Part shown: one piece after another, positions 44,335 through 53,666 of the stretch | Layout: each line of letters begins with the position of its first letter | How positions within the stretch are numbered: position 1 is the first letter of the stretch | Source: Ornithinibacillus gellani | GTDB taxonomy: Bacteria; Bacillota; Bacilli; Bacillales; Amphibacillaceae | Direction: 5' to 3' | Assembly: GCF_003730295.1 (NCBI RefSeq) | Contig: NZ_QTSZ01000005.1 | Location: 62,001 to 126,000, forward strand | DNA: 64,000 nucleotides | Notes under the pieces: generated by a model | What the model was told of the DNA's origin: nothing | Seen by the model: only the letters and a program-made list of their open reading frames with translations | Database searches by the model: none | Translations under genes and position numbers: made by a program

Positions 44335-44485
44335 GTGAAACTTCAATCCGTGGGGGTTTCGCACTTCCCCCACGGATTGTTAGTTGAACCAATCAGGCCT
44401 TTACTGGCTGTTGATCCCCCACTTACCATTCTTGTGATCAACAAAAATTATTGCAGTGGGAATCTTACAGCCAGTTAATCTGTGA
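44335..44485 (+). repeat. Two-hairpin intergenic repeat
   Basis: It starts GTGAAACTTCAATCCGTGGGG behind CATAAG and ends ACAGCCAGTTAATCTGTGA. The hairpins are CAATCCGTGGGGG/CCCCCACGGATTG, with a compensatory A-to-C/T-to-G change relative to other copies, and GGCTGT/ACAGCC. Confidence 0.9.
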
Positions 44486-44493
44486 CAAATAAT

Positions 44494-44523
44494 AAAGAGA
44501 ATCGACGTGGAGCCGACTCTCTT
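44494..44523. terminator. Terminator downstream of ydaT
   Basis: AAGAGAATCGAC and GCCGACTCTCTT pair with minor mismatches around GTGGA, between the repeat and ydaT. Confidence 0.6.
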
Positions 44524-44565
44524 CATCTATGAATAAGCGTTCGATTTCCGATTATTCACCATCAT

Positions 44566-45021
44566 TTAACTGCTATACGTCTGTTGCTCTTGAACAGATC
44601 CGTCCGTCGTATAAACGGTAAGCTTGGTTCCTTTGTTTTTGGCAATTTCCCTGGCACGTTTGACTGCTGCTTCTTTTTGTTCGAAAACAGCAGTTGGCTT
44701 TTTGGCATGACTTGATTTTACCGCCCAACCATCTTCATGCTTAAGCACCTGCTCACCCTCCTCCAACCGTTCCGGGTTGCTTGCATACTTCTTTCCTTCC
44801 TCTGACCGTGTTGTCGGATTGCCGCTAGCTTGATACTGTTCCAACTCTTTTTTACTAGCATTTTTACGCCATTTCTTTGCTTGTTCCATTGCAATAGGTA
44901 TCGCACGCGATTCATCATAATTTTCATCCACCATTGAATTAGCAATATCAATTGCCTTTTTCTTTGTGATGTCGTCCAAGTTTTTCATGGAATCTGGATA
45001 GTCTTTCATGGTCCAAGGCAT
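44566..45021 (-). CDS. ydaT: YdaT-type protein with DUF2188 domain
   Basis: A 151-residue hydrophilic protein. The N-terminal MPWTMKDYPDSMKNLDD and KKAIDIANSMVDENYDESRAIPIA match YdaT; the C-terminal part (WAVKSSHAKKPTAVFEQKEAAVKRAREIAKN) is the DUF2188 domain. Members are often under general-stress control in bacilli. AAGGAGTG is 6 bases from ATG 45021; the longer frame to 45066 is not needed. Confidence 0.9.
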   Translation of the reverse strand: MPWTMKDYPDSMKNLDDITKKKAIDIANSMVDENYDESRAIPIAMEQAKKWRKNASKKELEQYQASGNPTTRSEEGKKYASNPERLEEGEQVLKHEDGWAVKSSHAKKPTAVFEQKEAAVKRAREIAKNKGTKLTVYTTDGSVQEQQTYSS

Positions 45022-45237
45022 ATGATTCACTCCTTCATGCTTTTGTGTAGCATATACCCTTTTCACACAGTTACAAACAGTTTGAAGTTAAATGAAGTAA
45101 AATTGCTATTACACAAATAACTGCTTCAATTGATGAACCATTCTATTCATCGCATATAAACCAAATATCAACCAAAACTGAAACATAATTCAGAGCCCGG
45201 ATACTGTTTTACTGCCGACATGGAACTTCCCATATAA

Positions 45238-45263
45238 TAAAAAAGCCAAAGCACTTAGGCTTT
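45238..45263 (-). terminator. Terminator after fni
   Basis: On the minus strand AAAGCC pairs with GGCTTT, followed by TTTATT. It overlaps the fni stop codon. Confidence 0.65.
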
Positions 45264-46317
45264 AGCTCTCTAATAATGATTTTCCCATGATGGATATGCG
45301 TTTTGTATTTTTTAATTCGGATAGATTTCTCGCACCGATTCCGAACATGACAATTTTTAGTTCCAGTTCTATCTGTTCCATTTCACGGATAACCGCATCA
45401 ACGGATTCAGTCGCAGCCTGCAGTAATTTTCTTGCGAAGCCGATCAAGTCCGCACCGATTGTAATTGCTTTCGCGGCATCAACACCTGTCTTCATGCCAC
45501 CACTCGCTACTATCGGAACTTGACTTAGCTTACTGCGAACAGAGACAATACAATCCTTTGTAGGAATTCCCCAATTATTAAACGCCTCCGCAGCCGCTTT
45601 TCTTAATGGGTCCTGTGAGCGCAGTTTTTCTACCTGACTCCACGAAGTACCGCCTGCACCAGCTACATCGATATATGATATACCTGCTTGATATAATTGT
45701 TCTGCCACCGTACCATCAATACCAAATCCAACTTCTTTTACTCCCACCGGAACGGTTAGCGTTTTACATAGTTTTTCAATTTTAGGCAGCAGGCTTTCAA
45801 AATTCAAATCACCTTCATCCTGAATAACCTCCTGCAGGCTATTTAAATGAAGTACAAGCGAATCCGCTTCCGTTCGATCAACAATTCGTTGTGCTTCTTC
45901 TGCACCATAGCCGTAATTCAATTGTACCGCTCCAAGATTCGCAATCAGCGGGACAGTTGGAGCCTGTTTACGAATGAGAAAAGACTCCTGATGCGCATCA
46001 CTTTCCAATAATGCTCGTGTCGACCCCAACGCAATGGCCCACCCTTTCTCCTCTGCTGCAACCGCTAGATTCTGATTGATCTCAGCAGCCAGCTTGGAAC
46101 CGCCTGTCATAGAGCTGACCAGAAACGGGGCTTGCAAAGACTTGTTTAAAAAGCTACTTCCAATTTCAATATCATTAAAATTGATTTCTGGAAGCGCATT
46201 GTGGATAAAAGCAATACCTTCCAAGCCTGTTGATTGATTGACGCCCTCCACCTGATCTGTAAGACAAAGCCGAATATGCTCTGTTTTTCGTTTATTAATT
46301 CCTTCTTCCATTGTCAT
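45262..46317 (-). CDS. fni: Isopentenyl-diphosphate delta-isomerase, type 2
   Basis: A 351-residue FMN enzyme interconverting isopentenyl and dimethylallyl diphosphate. RKTEHIRLCL, LVSSMTGGS, ALGSTRALLE, LIANLGAVQLNYGYG, HLNSLQE and VKEVGFGI give the flavin- and substrate-site motifs in order. ATG 46317 follows GGAG by 9 bases. A perfect 14-bp palindrome lies 37 bases upstream of the start. Confidence 0.95.
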   Translation of the reverse strand: MTMEEGINKRKTEHIRLCLTDQVEGVNQSTGLEGIAFIHNALPEINFNDIEIGSSFLNKSLQAPFLVSSMTGGSKLAAEINQNLAVAAEEKGWAIALGSTRALLESDAHQESFLIRKQAPTVPLIANLGAVQLNYGYGAEEAQRIVDRTEADSLVLHLNSLQEVIQDEGDLNFESLLPKIEKLCKTLTVPVGVKEVGFGIDGTVAEQLYQAGISYIDVAGAGGTSWSQVEKLRSQDPLRKAAAEAFNNWGIPTKDCIVSVRSKLSQVPIVASGGMKTGVDAAKAITIGADLIGFARKLLQAATESVDAVIREMEQIELELKIVMFGIGARNLSELKNTKRISIMGKSLLES

Positions 46318-46596
46318 CACCATTCACTCCATCATCTATTATTAGACACCTTGCTTCAAATTTGAAGGGCTATATCCTTCACATGCTTGAAGGGGGAAGA
46401 TTTTTCGCTTCATTTAATTAAATCCTTGCTTTAAAACAATGGTACTACCGAGAGGACAGTATCATATTCTCAACGTAACATTAGTGTACTTGTTCTTGGA
46501 AAAATAGGAAAGTGAATTGTTTGGGTACTGGAAACAAGCTTAAATGTTTATAATTTAGGAAGAAGACTTTCACAGACCATATTCTTTTCTGTTTCC
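46318..46596. other. Region upstream of fni with palindrome CTTCAAATTTGAAG
   Basis: No gene was found. CTTCAAATTTGAAG at 46354-46367 is perfectly symmetrical. A second, looser CTTCA...TGAAG pair follows 20 bases later (CCTTCACATGCTTGAAGG). Either may be an operator of fni. Confidence 0.4.
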
Positions 46597-46644
46597 AAAA
46601 AAAGTATGCAGGCTAGCATCCTCACATAAGGATGAAGCCTGCAT
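46597..46644 (-). terminator. Terminator after the SDR gene
   Basis: ATGCAGGCT and AGCCTGCAT pair perfectly with ATCCT/AGGAT inside, and on the minus strand ACTTTTTTT follows. Confidence 0.9.
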
Positions 46645-46696
46645 GGTTAAAATGATCTGGTGGCCATGAATTTCCTTGTATCAATATTTATATAAG

Positions 46697-47458
46697 TTAG
46701 TACGCCGTCCACCCACTGTCCGCGGTGATTGTCACACCGTTTACAAAGCTAGATTCATCAGAAGCAAGGAAAAGCGCAACCGTGGCAATTTCCTCTGATT
46801 CTCCTGCACGTGGATTATTATCCGAGCCACTCATAGCACGCCCCATTCCAAAAGCATCTGGCTCCGTCATGGTCGTACCAATATTTGTATTAACGCCTCC
46901 TGGTGCAATAGCATTACAGCGAATGCCTTCATTCGCATATTGGAAGCCGACATTCTTCGTTAATCCAATCACCGCATGCTTAGATGCCGTATATGCTGCG
47001 CCTGCACGTGAACCGTACAAACCCCCGACAGATGCATTATTGATTATGACGCCACTCTTTTTCTCTAGAAAAATAGGTAATACTTTACGAATCGCACGCA
47101 TTGGTCCGGTCGTATTTACTGCAATAACCCGCTCCCAAAGCTCATCTGTCACCTTATCTGCAGGTGTAAAATTATCCATAATCCCAGCATTATTAACTAA
47201 AATATCGACTGTACCAAATGTATCGACTGCCGCGTCTATCATTTCCGTTACATCCTTTTCCAGCGCCACATTCGCAGCAACTGCAATCCCTTGTCCACCA
47301 GCCTGTTCTATTTCTGTCACAACTTCTTTAGCCGTATTTTCATTCAAATCTGAGGCAACCACTTTTGCCCCTTCTTTCGCAAATAATAGCGCAATTGCTT
47401 TTCCCATTCCCGAACCAGCACCTGTCACAACAGCAACCTTGTCCTTTAGTCTCATCAT
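46697..47458 (-). CDS. Short-chain dehydrogenase/reductase
   Basis: A 253-residue classical SDR. The cofactor motif GAGSGMGKA near residue 14, NNAG (near 90), catalytic Ser in NNASVGG near 142, YTASK (Tyr-x-x-x-Lys) near 155 and the closing DSGWTAY are all present. The substrate is unknown; FabG-like and sugar alcohol dehydrogenases share this layout. GGAGGTGC is 3-6 bases before ATG 47458. Convergent neighbours and its own terminator show it is monocistronic. Confidence 0.9.
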   Translation of the reverse strand: MMRLKDKVAVVTGAGSGMGKAIALLFAKEGAKVVASDLNENTAKEVVTEIEQAGGQGIAVAANVALEKDVTEMIDAAVDTFGTVDILVNNAGIMDNFTPADKVTDELWERVIAVNTTGPMRAIRKVLPIFLEKKSGVIINNASVGGLYGSRAGAAYTASKHAVIGLTKNVGFQYANEGIRCNAIAPGGVNTNIGTTMTEPDAFGMGRAMSGSDNNPRAGESEEIATVALFLASDESSFVNGVTITADSGWTAY

Positions 47459-47612
47459 TGCACCTCCATTAATATTTGCTAACTTTTTCCACTTTTATTA
47501 TACCATTGTTCTATATTTTGTTCAATGGTGAGCATGCTTTAAGAATTCATGAAATGTGCTATGATTTATAGACATCTAATAGCACTTTCGAATCGTAGAG
47601 GAGGAGGAAGAA

Positions 47613-48152
47613 ATGAAACAAGCAGCTTTGGAATTTGCGACAAAGGCACATGCCGATCAAAAAAGAAAAAACTCTCGTGAAGCTTATATTGTCCATCCAA
47701 TCCGTGTAGCGGAGCGCCTGGAGCAAGCAGGTTTATCTGATGAGGTTGTGTGTGCAGGCTATTTACACGACGTTGCGGAAGATACCGTTTATGATTTAGA
47801 AGACATTGAAGAACGTTTTGGCAAACGGATTACCGAAATTGTTGCAGCACACACAGAAGATAAATCGAAAACATGGCGTGAGCGGAAACAGCATACCATT
47901 GATACAGTAAAATCTGCTGAACCTGAAGTAAAGTATTTAATCGTCGCTGATAAACTCGACAATCTTCTTGATGTCGAAAAAGCCCTACAATCACATGGTG
48001 AATCAGTTTGGGACAAATTCCATGCTGGAGTAGAACTCCAAAGATGGTACAACGAATCTATTGCAAATCATATGACAGATGGACTGGATCAACAGGATAT
48101 TCCAGACTTTTTCACAGAATATGCAGAGACAGTGAAAAGGGTTTTTGGTTAA
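47613..48152 (+). CDS. HD-domain phosphohydrolase, RelA/SpoT hydrolase-like
   Basis: A 179-residue single-domain HD protein. HPIRVAERL, AGYLHDVAEDT and VADKLDNL give the metal-binding His, HD and Asp in the order of the (p)ppGpp hydrolase half of RelA/SpoT and of stand-alone MESH1-like enzymes. No synthetase or TGS domain is present. Alarmone hydrolysis is likely but not proven. GGAGGAGGAAGAA precedes ATG 47613. Confidence 0.87.
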   Translation: MKQAALEFATKAHADQKRKNSREAYIVHPIRVAERLEQAGLSDEVVCAGYLHDVAEDTVYDLEDIEERFGKRITEIVAAHTEDKSKTWRERKQHTIDTVKSAEPEVKYLIVADKLDNLLDVEKALQSHGESVWDKFHAGVELQRWYNESIANHMTDGLDQQDIPDFFTEYAETVKRVFG

Positions 48153-48161
48153 ATTACTAAC

Positions 48162-48283
48162 TTCACCCACTGATTGTTAGTTGAACCAATCAGGCCTTTA
48201 CTGGCTGTTGATCCCCCCACTTACAATGCTTGTTATCAACAAAAACCCTTGATGTGGGGGGCTTACAGCCAGTTAATCTGTGA
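48162..48283 (+). repeat. Two-hairpin intergenic repeat, left hairpin arm missing
   Basis: It starts in CCCACTGATTGTTAG, so GTGAAACTTCAATC and the first arm are lost. The GGCTGT-CCCCCAC / GTGGGGG-ACAGCC hairpin is intact, ending TTAATCTGTGA. It begins about 10 bases after the HD gene stop. Confidence 0.85.
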
Positions 48284-48289
48284 AAAATA

Positions 48290-48340
48290 AAACCATCCAG
48301 CATCACGCAATTTTTAGCGTAAAACTGAATGGTTTATTTT
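48290..48340. terminator. Bidirectional terminator between HD gene and aldo-keto reductase
   Basis: AAACCATCCAG and CTGAATGGTTT pair with one mismatch; inner ACGC/GCGT. T-rich tracts lie on both sides. Confidence 0.75.
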
Positions 48341-49164
48341 TACCGATTATTCATTTCTGCAGGATCTGGTCCCTTCCGTTCATTTCGATTGATGCCAGCA
48401 ATCTCTGCCATATCCGAATCACTTAATTCAAAATCAAATACCTGGAAGTTTTCTTCGATGCGGGACGGTGTCACTGATTTTGGAATAACGATAGATTCCG
48501 ATTGTAAATGCCAGCGAATAACCACCTGGGCAGGTGTTTTGCCATGTTTTTCTGCAATCCCAACAATGACATCATCCTTCAGCACCTCGCCACCTTGTTG
48601 TAGGGGACTCCATGATTCCACATAAATCTGATGTTGTTTACAGAAATCTTTAAGCTCCTGCTGCTGTAAATATGGATGGCATTCAACTTGGTTTACTGCA
48701 GGGACAATTTCACATTCATCCAGCAACCGTTGCAAATGTTCAATATGAAAGTTGCAAACTCCAATCGCCTTCACCTTGCCGTCCTTGTATAACTTTTCCA
48801 AAGCTTTATATGTGTCTACATATTGATCGAACTCCGGAGTTGGCCAATGAATTAAATAAAGATCAACATAATCCAATCCCAATCTTTTTAAGCTATCCTC
48901 AAAAGCCTTTAATGTATTATCGTAACCTTGATCTGCGTTCCAAACCTTTGTGGTAATAAATAGATCTTCTCTCGGAACATCGCTTTTGGCTAGTGCACGA
49001 CCAACACCAGCTTCGTTTTGATAAACCATTGCTGTATCAATCGAGCGAAAGCCCGTCTCCAATGCTTTCGCAACAGCAGGTGTTGCTTCTTCATCAGGTA
49101 CCTGCCATACACCATAGCCAAGCTGTGGCATGCGTAAACCATTATTCAAAGTTACATATTGCAT
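48340..49164 (-). CDS. Aldo/keto reductase
   Basis: A 274-residue NADPH-dependent AKR. The catalytic tetrad is visible: Asp and Tyr in RSIDTAMVYQNE near residue 48, Lys in ITTKVW near 72 and His in YLIHWP near 107. IPKSVTPSRIEEN is the cofactor site. It resembles YvgN/YtbE-type reductases with broad specificity for aldehydes such as methylglyoxal. AAGGAGCG precedes ATG. Confidence 0.93.
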   Translation of the reverse strand: MQYVTLNNGLRMPQLGYGVWQVPDEEATPAVAKALETGFRSIDTAMVYQNEAGVGRALAKSDVPREDLFITTKVWNADQGYDNTLKAFEDSLKRLGLDYVDLYLIHWPTPEFDQYVDTYKALEKLYKDGKVKAIGVCNFHIEHLQRLLDECEIVPAVNQVECHPYLQQQELKDFCKQHQIYVESWSPLQQGGEVLKDDVIVGIAEKHGKTPAQVVIRWHLQSESIVIPKSVTPSRIEENFQVFDFELSDSDMAEIAGINRNERKGPDPAEMNNR

Positions 49165-49259
49165 AAGATCGCTCCTTTTTCGATAGATGATTTTTCATAT
49201 TGAAAATTATACGCGTTCCGGCATATGGAATGCAATGAAATGGCTTTCTTTGTTCAAGA

Positions 49260-50885
49260 CTAATATTTCCATTTCTCTCTTGCAAAGCTATAATTTCCTT
49301 CATAACGGGTTAGCTTTTTATCCGCTAATAAATAAGTGATGGGAAACAATCGATTTAAAAAATAACGATCATGAGAAATTGCAATAATGGTACCAGGAAA
49401 TTGTTCCAATGCATCTTCCAGTACTTCTTTAGACGCAATATCCAAATGGTTGGTCGGTTCATCCAGAATGAGTAAATTATGATTTTGATGGACAAGCTGG
49501 GCAAGGCGCAGACGCATTTTTTCTCCGCCACTTAATGATTTTACTTTTTGAAAAACAGTATTCCCATAAAAGAGAAATTTCGCCAGAACACTACGCGCCT
49601 CTCCCACATCCATATGAACTTGATCCCGGAATTCATCCAAAATCGATTTTTCTTCATCCATTTCCAACACATGCTGCGATAAATAACCGACATGAATATT
49701 ACTACCAACAGACACTGTCCCTTCATCCGCACTCTCAGCCTGCAGTATCATTTTCAATATGGTTGATTTTCCTGTACCATTTTCTCCAATTAATGCTACC
49801 CGCTCTTGAAACCTCACATGCATATTCACCCGCTCCAAAAGGACCTTATCAGCAAAAGCCTTACTTACTTCCTCCAAAACAACAACATCGGTTCCGCTTC
49901 TTTTATGCATCTGAAACTGAAGCTTCATTTTATCCTGTTCCAGTATAGGTCGCTTTTTTATCTCTAGGCGCGCCAAAGCTTTTTCCATGCTTTTTGCCCG
50001 ACGATGTAGACCATCATTTGGCGGGTTCGCTTGATTGGCCCAAATTTTTAACTGCTTGATGGTTTCCCGCATTTTCTTAATTTTCTTCTGCTGATCTTCA
50101 TACTGCTGAAATTCCAATAGCAAACGCGTTTCTCTTTCCTGAACATATCCGGAATAATTTGTATGATACGTAATCAATTCTCCTTGATCCATTTCCAAAA
50201 TAGTCGTCACTGTCTCATCTAAGAAATAGCGGTCATGCGACACGATGACAATTGTTCCTTTATATTGGTGGATATATGCTGTAAGCCATTCCAAAGCAAC
50301 CAAGTCCAAATGATTAGTCGGTTCATCCAAGAGCAATAAATCTGGTTGCTGTAACAATAGCTGTGCCAGCCCAATTTTCGTACGTTCACCACCACTCAAC
50401 TGATGCCATTTTTTCTGTGCCAAATGCGCGATGTTTAAACCATTCATGATTGTCTTCATTTGCGATTCCATCTCATAACCGCCATCTCGCTGGAACTTTT
50501 CCTGTAATAGGCCGTACTTTTCCAGCAGATAATTCAGTTCATCCGCATCTGTTTCCTGTCCCATCGCTATTTCCAATTGATTCATTTCAAGCGCCAATTC
50601 ATTTAAATCTGAAAAAACCCTTTGCAATAACGAATAAACAACTATATTCTCATCAACTGTTGGCGATTGATGAAGTAAACCTACCGTCAATCCTTTTTTC
50701 CAATGAATGATCCCGTCTGTCGGTTCCTTTAATCGAGCAAGTAAATAGAGAAGTGTCGTTTTTCCTTCACCATTCCTGCCAATCAAGCCAATTCGTTCAC
50801 CAGCTTTTATTTGACAGGTTAAGTGTTCAAAAATAATGTTTGCGCCGTTCGTTTGTTTCACATTCTGCATACTACATACAATCAT
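49260..50885 (-). CDS. ABC-F ATPase, ribosomal-protection type (VmlR/Vga-like)
   Basis: A 541-residue protein with two ABC ATPase domains and no membrane segment. Walker A: GRNGEGKTT and GENGTGKST; signatures LSGGERTK and LSGGEKMR; Walker B LLLLDEPTNHLD and LLILDEPTNHLD. The linker between domains (about 245-320) is charged and long enough to reach the ribosome's peptidyl transferase centre, as in antibiotic-resistance ABC-F proteins. GGAGGA is 7 bases before ATG 50885. The leader peptide and terminator upstream support drug-inducible expression. Confidence 0.9.
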   Translation of the reverse strand: MIVCSMQNVKQTNGANIIFEHLTCQIKAGERIGLIGRNGEGKTTLLYLLARLKEPTDGIIHWKKGLTVGLLHQSPTVDENIVVYSLLQRVFSDLNELALEMNQLEIAMGQETDADELNYLLEKYGLLQEKFQRDGGYEMESQMKTIMNGLNIAHLAQKKWHQLSGGERTKIGLAQLLLQQPDLLLLDEPTNHLDLVALEWLTAYIHQYKGTIVIVSHDRYFLDETVTTILEMDQGELITYHTNYSGYVQERETRLLLEFQQYEDQQKKIKKMRETIKQLKIWANQANPPNDGLHRRAKSMEKALARLEIKKRPILEQDKMKLQFQMHKRSGTDVVVLEEVSKAFADKVLLERVNMHVRFQERVALIGENGTGKSTILKMILQAESADEGTVSVGSNIHVGYLSQHVLEMDEEKSILDEFRDQVHMDVGEARSVLAKFLFYGNTVFQKVKSLSGGEKMRLRLAQLVHQNHNLLILDEPTNHLDIASKEVLEDALEQFPGTIIAISHDRYFLNRLFPITYLLADKKLTRYEGNYSFAREKWKY

Positions 50886-50913
50886 ATTCTCTTCCTCCGA
50901 TGTGAAGAGACAA

Positions 50914-50949
50914 CACAAAAAAACGACAGAGATACAATCCCCACCGTTT
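50914..50949 (-). terminator. Leader terminator (attenuator) before ABC-F gene
   Basis: On the minus strand AAACGGTGGGGAT pairs with ATCTCTGTCGTTT, 13 pairs of which four are G-U, with a three-base loop, then TTTT. It lies 33 bases after the leader ORF stop (50980) and 29 bases before the ABC-F ATG. A competing pairing of CCAC (just upstream) with GTGG of the first arm is possible. Confidence 0.65.
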
Positions 50950-50979
50950 CTTCAAACACCGTTCGTGGATAGCTGCCTC

Positions 50980-51114
50980 TTACTGATTATTTTTCCATAT
51001 ATTTACATTAAAAAATGACATAATATCCCCTTTTAATGAAACATCGGAAAAAATCGCATAACGCATCCAAAGATACTCCTTGAATTTCATTATGCTTTTA
51101 CCAGTAAGACACAT
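50980..51114 (-). CDS. Leader peptide of the ABC-F gene
   Basis: A 44-codon frame begins ATG TGT CTT ACT and ends AAT AAT CAG TAA on the minus strand. It has a near-perfect ribosome binding site, AAAGGAGGT, 8-10 bases before the ATG. Its length, position about 95 bases before the ABC-F start and the following terminator fit a regulatory peptide. Ribosomes stalled on it by an antibiotic would allow readthrough, as known for vmlR, msr and lmo0919-type genes. Residues include Lys/Met/Trp-rich YLWMRYAIF. Confidence 0.75.
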   Translation of the reverse strand: MCLTGKSIMKFKEYLWMRYAIFSDVSLKGDIMSFFNVNIWKNNQ

Positions 51115-51287
51115 TCTATCCACCTCCTTTATTCGTATTTTCAGTTTAGTTTAAAAGATAGGTAGCGTCAAGTTATCCTTTATTCTAACATTGTAGCAAA
51201 TTGATTTTCATGTAACCCTTTACAAACTAGGACTTTATACCGATATAAAAATAAAACATGTTTTTGAGGGATTATTGGAGGGTGCTT

Positions 51288-53042
51288 ATGAAAAAGAAAA
51301 TGAATAAATTAAAGCAGTTGATCAGGCAAAGAGCCAAGATATTAAGTGTACATTGGAGAAATTTACGCATAGGTAAAAAGTACGTGTTGGTCTATATTAT
51401 TTCCGCCATGCTTTTCTTTATTGCTGGCACCATTGTTTACTTTCAAATGGAAAGCACCCGTAGTGAAATCAAAACGATTGAACAGAAAAGTAATTTGGTC
51501 AATCAAATATCTGACTTATCCGCAATCATCCAGGTTAAAGATGTACAAATCGCTGACTACTTATTAACAAAAAGCAAAAGATTCGCAGATACATATCAGA
51601 CGTACCAAACACAATTTGATGAGTTAGCTGGTGAATTAGAGCCTTTATTGGAAACAGAAGAACAAAAAGAATTGTTTTCCACAATTATACAAAATGATGC
51701 AGAAATGAATGGGATATTAGATGAAATTGAATCTGCCCTTTCACAGAATCAAACGTATATGGCTAATTCCATTCGAAACATTTCGTCTGTATTGCGCGGA
51801 GATACGACTGCTTTGGCCAACAAATTAATTGGTCTATTGGAAAAGGAACAAAACGCTGCAGTCCAAAGCAGCAATCGCAGCATTACAATCAATACGATTG
51901 TGCTTGCCATTACCAATATTAGCTCCATCCTGATCGGTATATTATTAATGATTGCCATTAGCCGTAAAATTTCTAAACAGCTTCACCATGTCGTTTCCAT
52001 TACAAAAGAGGTGGCTAACGGCAATTTACAGGTCCCATCGATGGATTTTGATGGGAAGGATGAGGTTGGTCAGCTGGCTGCTGCAGTCAATCAAATGAAA
52101 GCAAATATCCATAGTATTTTAGTAAAGGTATCCGAGGCATCCCAATCTGTATTTTCCAGCAGTGAGGAATTAAAAGAATCTGCTGCACATGTGAAGGAAG
52201 GAAATGTACAAGTCGCGTATACGATGGAAGAATTATCAACTGGTGCAGAAACACAAGCCAATCACGCATCCGATTTAGCGGAACGAATGAATGACTTCGT
52301 TGAGAAAGTAACCGTATCTGAACAAAACGGTCAAACAACCGCTGCAGGAACAAAAAAGGTACTACAATCAACGACAGATGGAGAACAGCTCATGAAGCAA
52401 TCGATTAGCCAAATGGAAAAAATCGATGCCATCGTTGCAGATGCCGTTGAAAAAGTACGTGGACTTGATCATCAATCCGATGAAATATCTAAATTAATAC
52501 TCGTCATTCAAAACATTGCAAAGCAAACCAATTTATTATCATTAAACGCTGCCATAGAGGCCGCCCGAGCCGGAGAGCACGGAAAGGGATTTGCTGTTGT
52601 AGCTGATGAAGTTCGGAAGCTATCAGAACAAGTAGCAGACTCGGTTGGAGAAATAACAACCATCGTATCAGCTATCCAGCAAGAAACAGACCATGTGGTT
52701 GGTACGTTAAATACCGGCTATGAAGAAGTAAAAAAAGGAACCGCAAGAATGGAGGCAACAGGAGAAAACTTCCGTACAGTGCACCACTCTGTGAATGATA
52801 TGACGAAAAACATCTTGAACATTTCCGGTAATTTAAAGGAAATTGCTGAAAACAGTAGTCATATGAATCGTCTCATAGAAGACATTGCCTCTGTCTCAGA
52901 AGAATCCGCAGCAGGTGTGGAACAAACAGCAGCCTCTGCCCAAGAAGCATCCGGTTCAATGGAAGAAGTATCACGCCATGCCGAAGAATTAGCAAAGCTA
53001 GCCGCACAATTGAATAATGAACTACGTGTATTCCGGTTATAG
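51288..53042 (+). CDS. Methyl-accepting chemotaxis protein
   Basis: A 584-residue chemoreceptor. TM1 lies at about 32-52 and TM2 at about 205-225, enclosing an extracellular four-helix-type sensor of roughly 150 residues; a HAMP region follows TM2. The cytoplasmic part ends with the conserved signalling tip [39 protein letters not shown] near 420. The ligand is unknown. GGAGGG lies about 5 bases before ATG 51288. It is divergent from the ABC-F leader and monocistronic. Confidence 0.94.
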   Translation: MKKKMNKLKQLIRQRAKILSVHWRNLRIGKKYVLVYIISAMLFFIAGTIVYFQMESTRSEIKTIEQKSNLVNQISDLSAIIQVKDVQIADYLLTKSKRFADTYQTYQTQFDELAGELEPLLETEEQKELFSTIIQNDAEMNGILDEIESALSQNQTYMANSIRNISSVLRGDTTALANKLIGLLEKEQNAAVQSSNRSITINTIVLAITNISSILIGILLMIAISRKISKQLHHVVSITKEVANGNLQVPSMDFDGKDEVGQLAAAVNQMKANIHSILVKVSEASQSVFSSSEELKESAAHVKEGNVQVAYTMEELSTGAETQANHASDLAERMNDFVEKVTVSEQNGQTTAAGTKKVLQSTTDGEQLMKQSISQMEKIDAIVADAVEKVRGLDHQSDEISKLILVIQNIAKQTNLLSLNAAIEAARAGEHGKGFAVVADEVRKLSEQVADSVGEITTIVSAIQQETDHVVGTLNTGYEEVKKGTARMEATGENFRTVHHSVNDMTKNILNISGNLKEIAENSSHMNRLIEDIASVSEESAAGVEQTAASAQEASGSMEEVSRHAEELAKLAAQLNNELRVFRL

Positions 53043-53057
53043 CTAAATGCATTAATA

Positions 53058-53110
53058 AAAAAAGCATCACCAATCGGCAGCCATGATGGAGCCGATGGTG
53101 ATGCTTTTTA
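53058..53110 (+). terminator. Terminator after chemoreceptor gene
   Basis: AAAAAGCATCACC(A)ATCGGC and GCCGATGGTGATGCTTTTT pair nearly perfectly and end in TTTTTAA. It stops just before the convergent tag gene. Confidence 0.9.
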
Positions 53111-53111
53111 A

Positions 53112-53666
53112 TTATGGTCGGAGAAAACAGTTTGCTGTATGGTCATTGACCATTCCAGTGGCCTGCATAAATGCGTAACAGATTGTCGGGCCCACAAACG
53201 AAAATCCTCTTTTTTTCAAATCCTTACTCATCCGTTCTGATTCCTCTGTCTTCGCGGGAACGTCCGCATGGGATTCCCAGTTATTAATGATTGGCTCTCC
53301 CCCAACAAATTGCCATATATACTTGTCGAAGCTGCCAAATTCCTCCTGCACCTTCACAAATGCCTCTGCATTCGTAATGACAGATTTAATTTTTAACCGA
53401 TTTCGTATGATGCCCTCATTTTCAATCAATGCTTTCATATCTGCCTCATCATAATGACGTACCTTATGGGGGTCGAACTGATCAAAGGCATTGCGATAAT
53501 TTTCCCTCCGCTTTAATATCGTCAACCAGCTAAGCCCTGCCTGCGCGCCTTCCAGTGATAGCATTTCAAAAAATTTAACATCATCGTGAACAGGTCTACC
53601 CCATTCCTCATCATGATATTGGATATAGTCCGCATCGTTTCCAACCCACTCACAGCGTTGTATCAT
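53112..53666 (-). CDS. tag: DNA-3-methyladenine glycosylase I
   Basis: A 184-residue HhH-superfamily base-excision enzyme removing 3-methyladenine. RCEWVGND at the start holds the first zinc Cys; HDEEWGRPVHDD (His), LSLEGAQAGLSW, and GPTICYAFMQATGMVNDHTANCF (final His and Cys) complete the zinc site and active-site region. Its ATG overlaps the stop of the upstream sulfurtransferase gene in ATGA. Confidence 0.95.
   Translation of the reverse strand: MIQRCEWVGNDADYIQYHDEEWGRPVHDDVKFFEMLSLEGAQAGLSWLTILKRRENYRNAFDQFDPHKVRHYDEADMKALIENEGIIRNRLKIKSVITNAEAFVKVQEEFGSFDKYIWQFVGGEPIINNWESHADVPAKTEESERMSKDLKKRGFSFVGPTICYAFMQATGMVNDHTANCFLRP

Noticed and set aside
46725-47531. 268-residue plus-strand frame antisense to the SDR gene
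   Set aside because: The SDR frame has all catalytic motifs; the antisense frame has low-complexity Ser/Ala/Thr composition.
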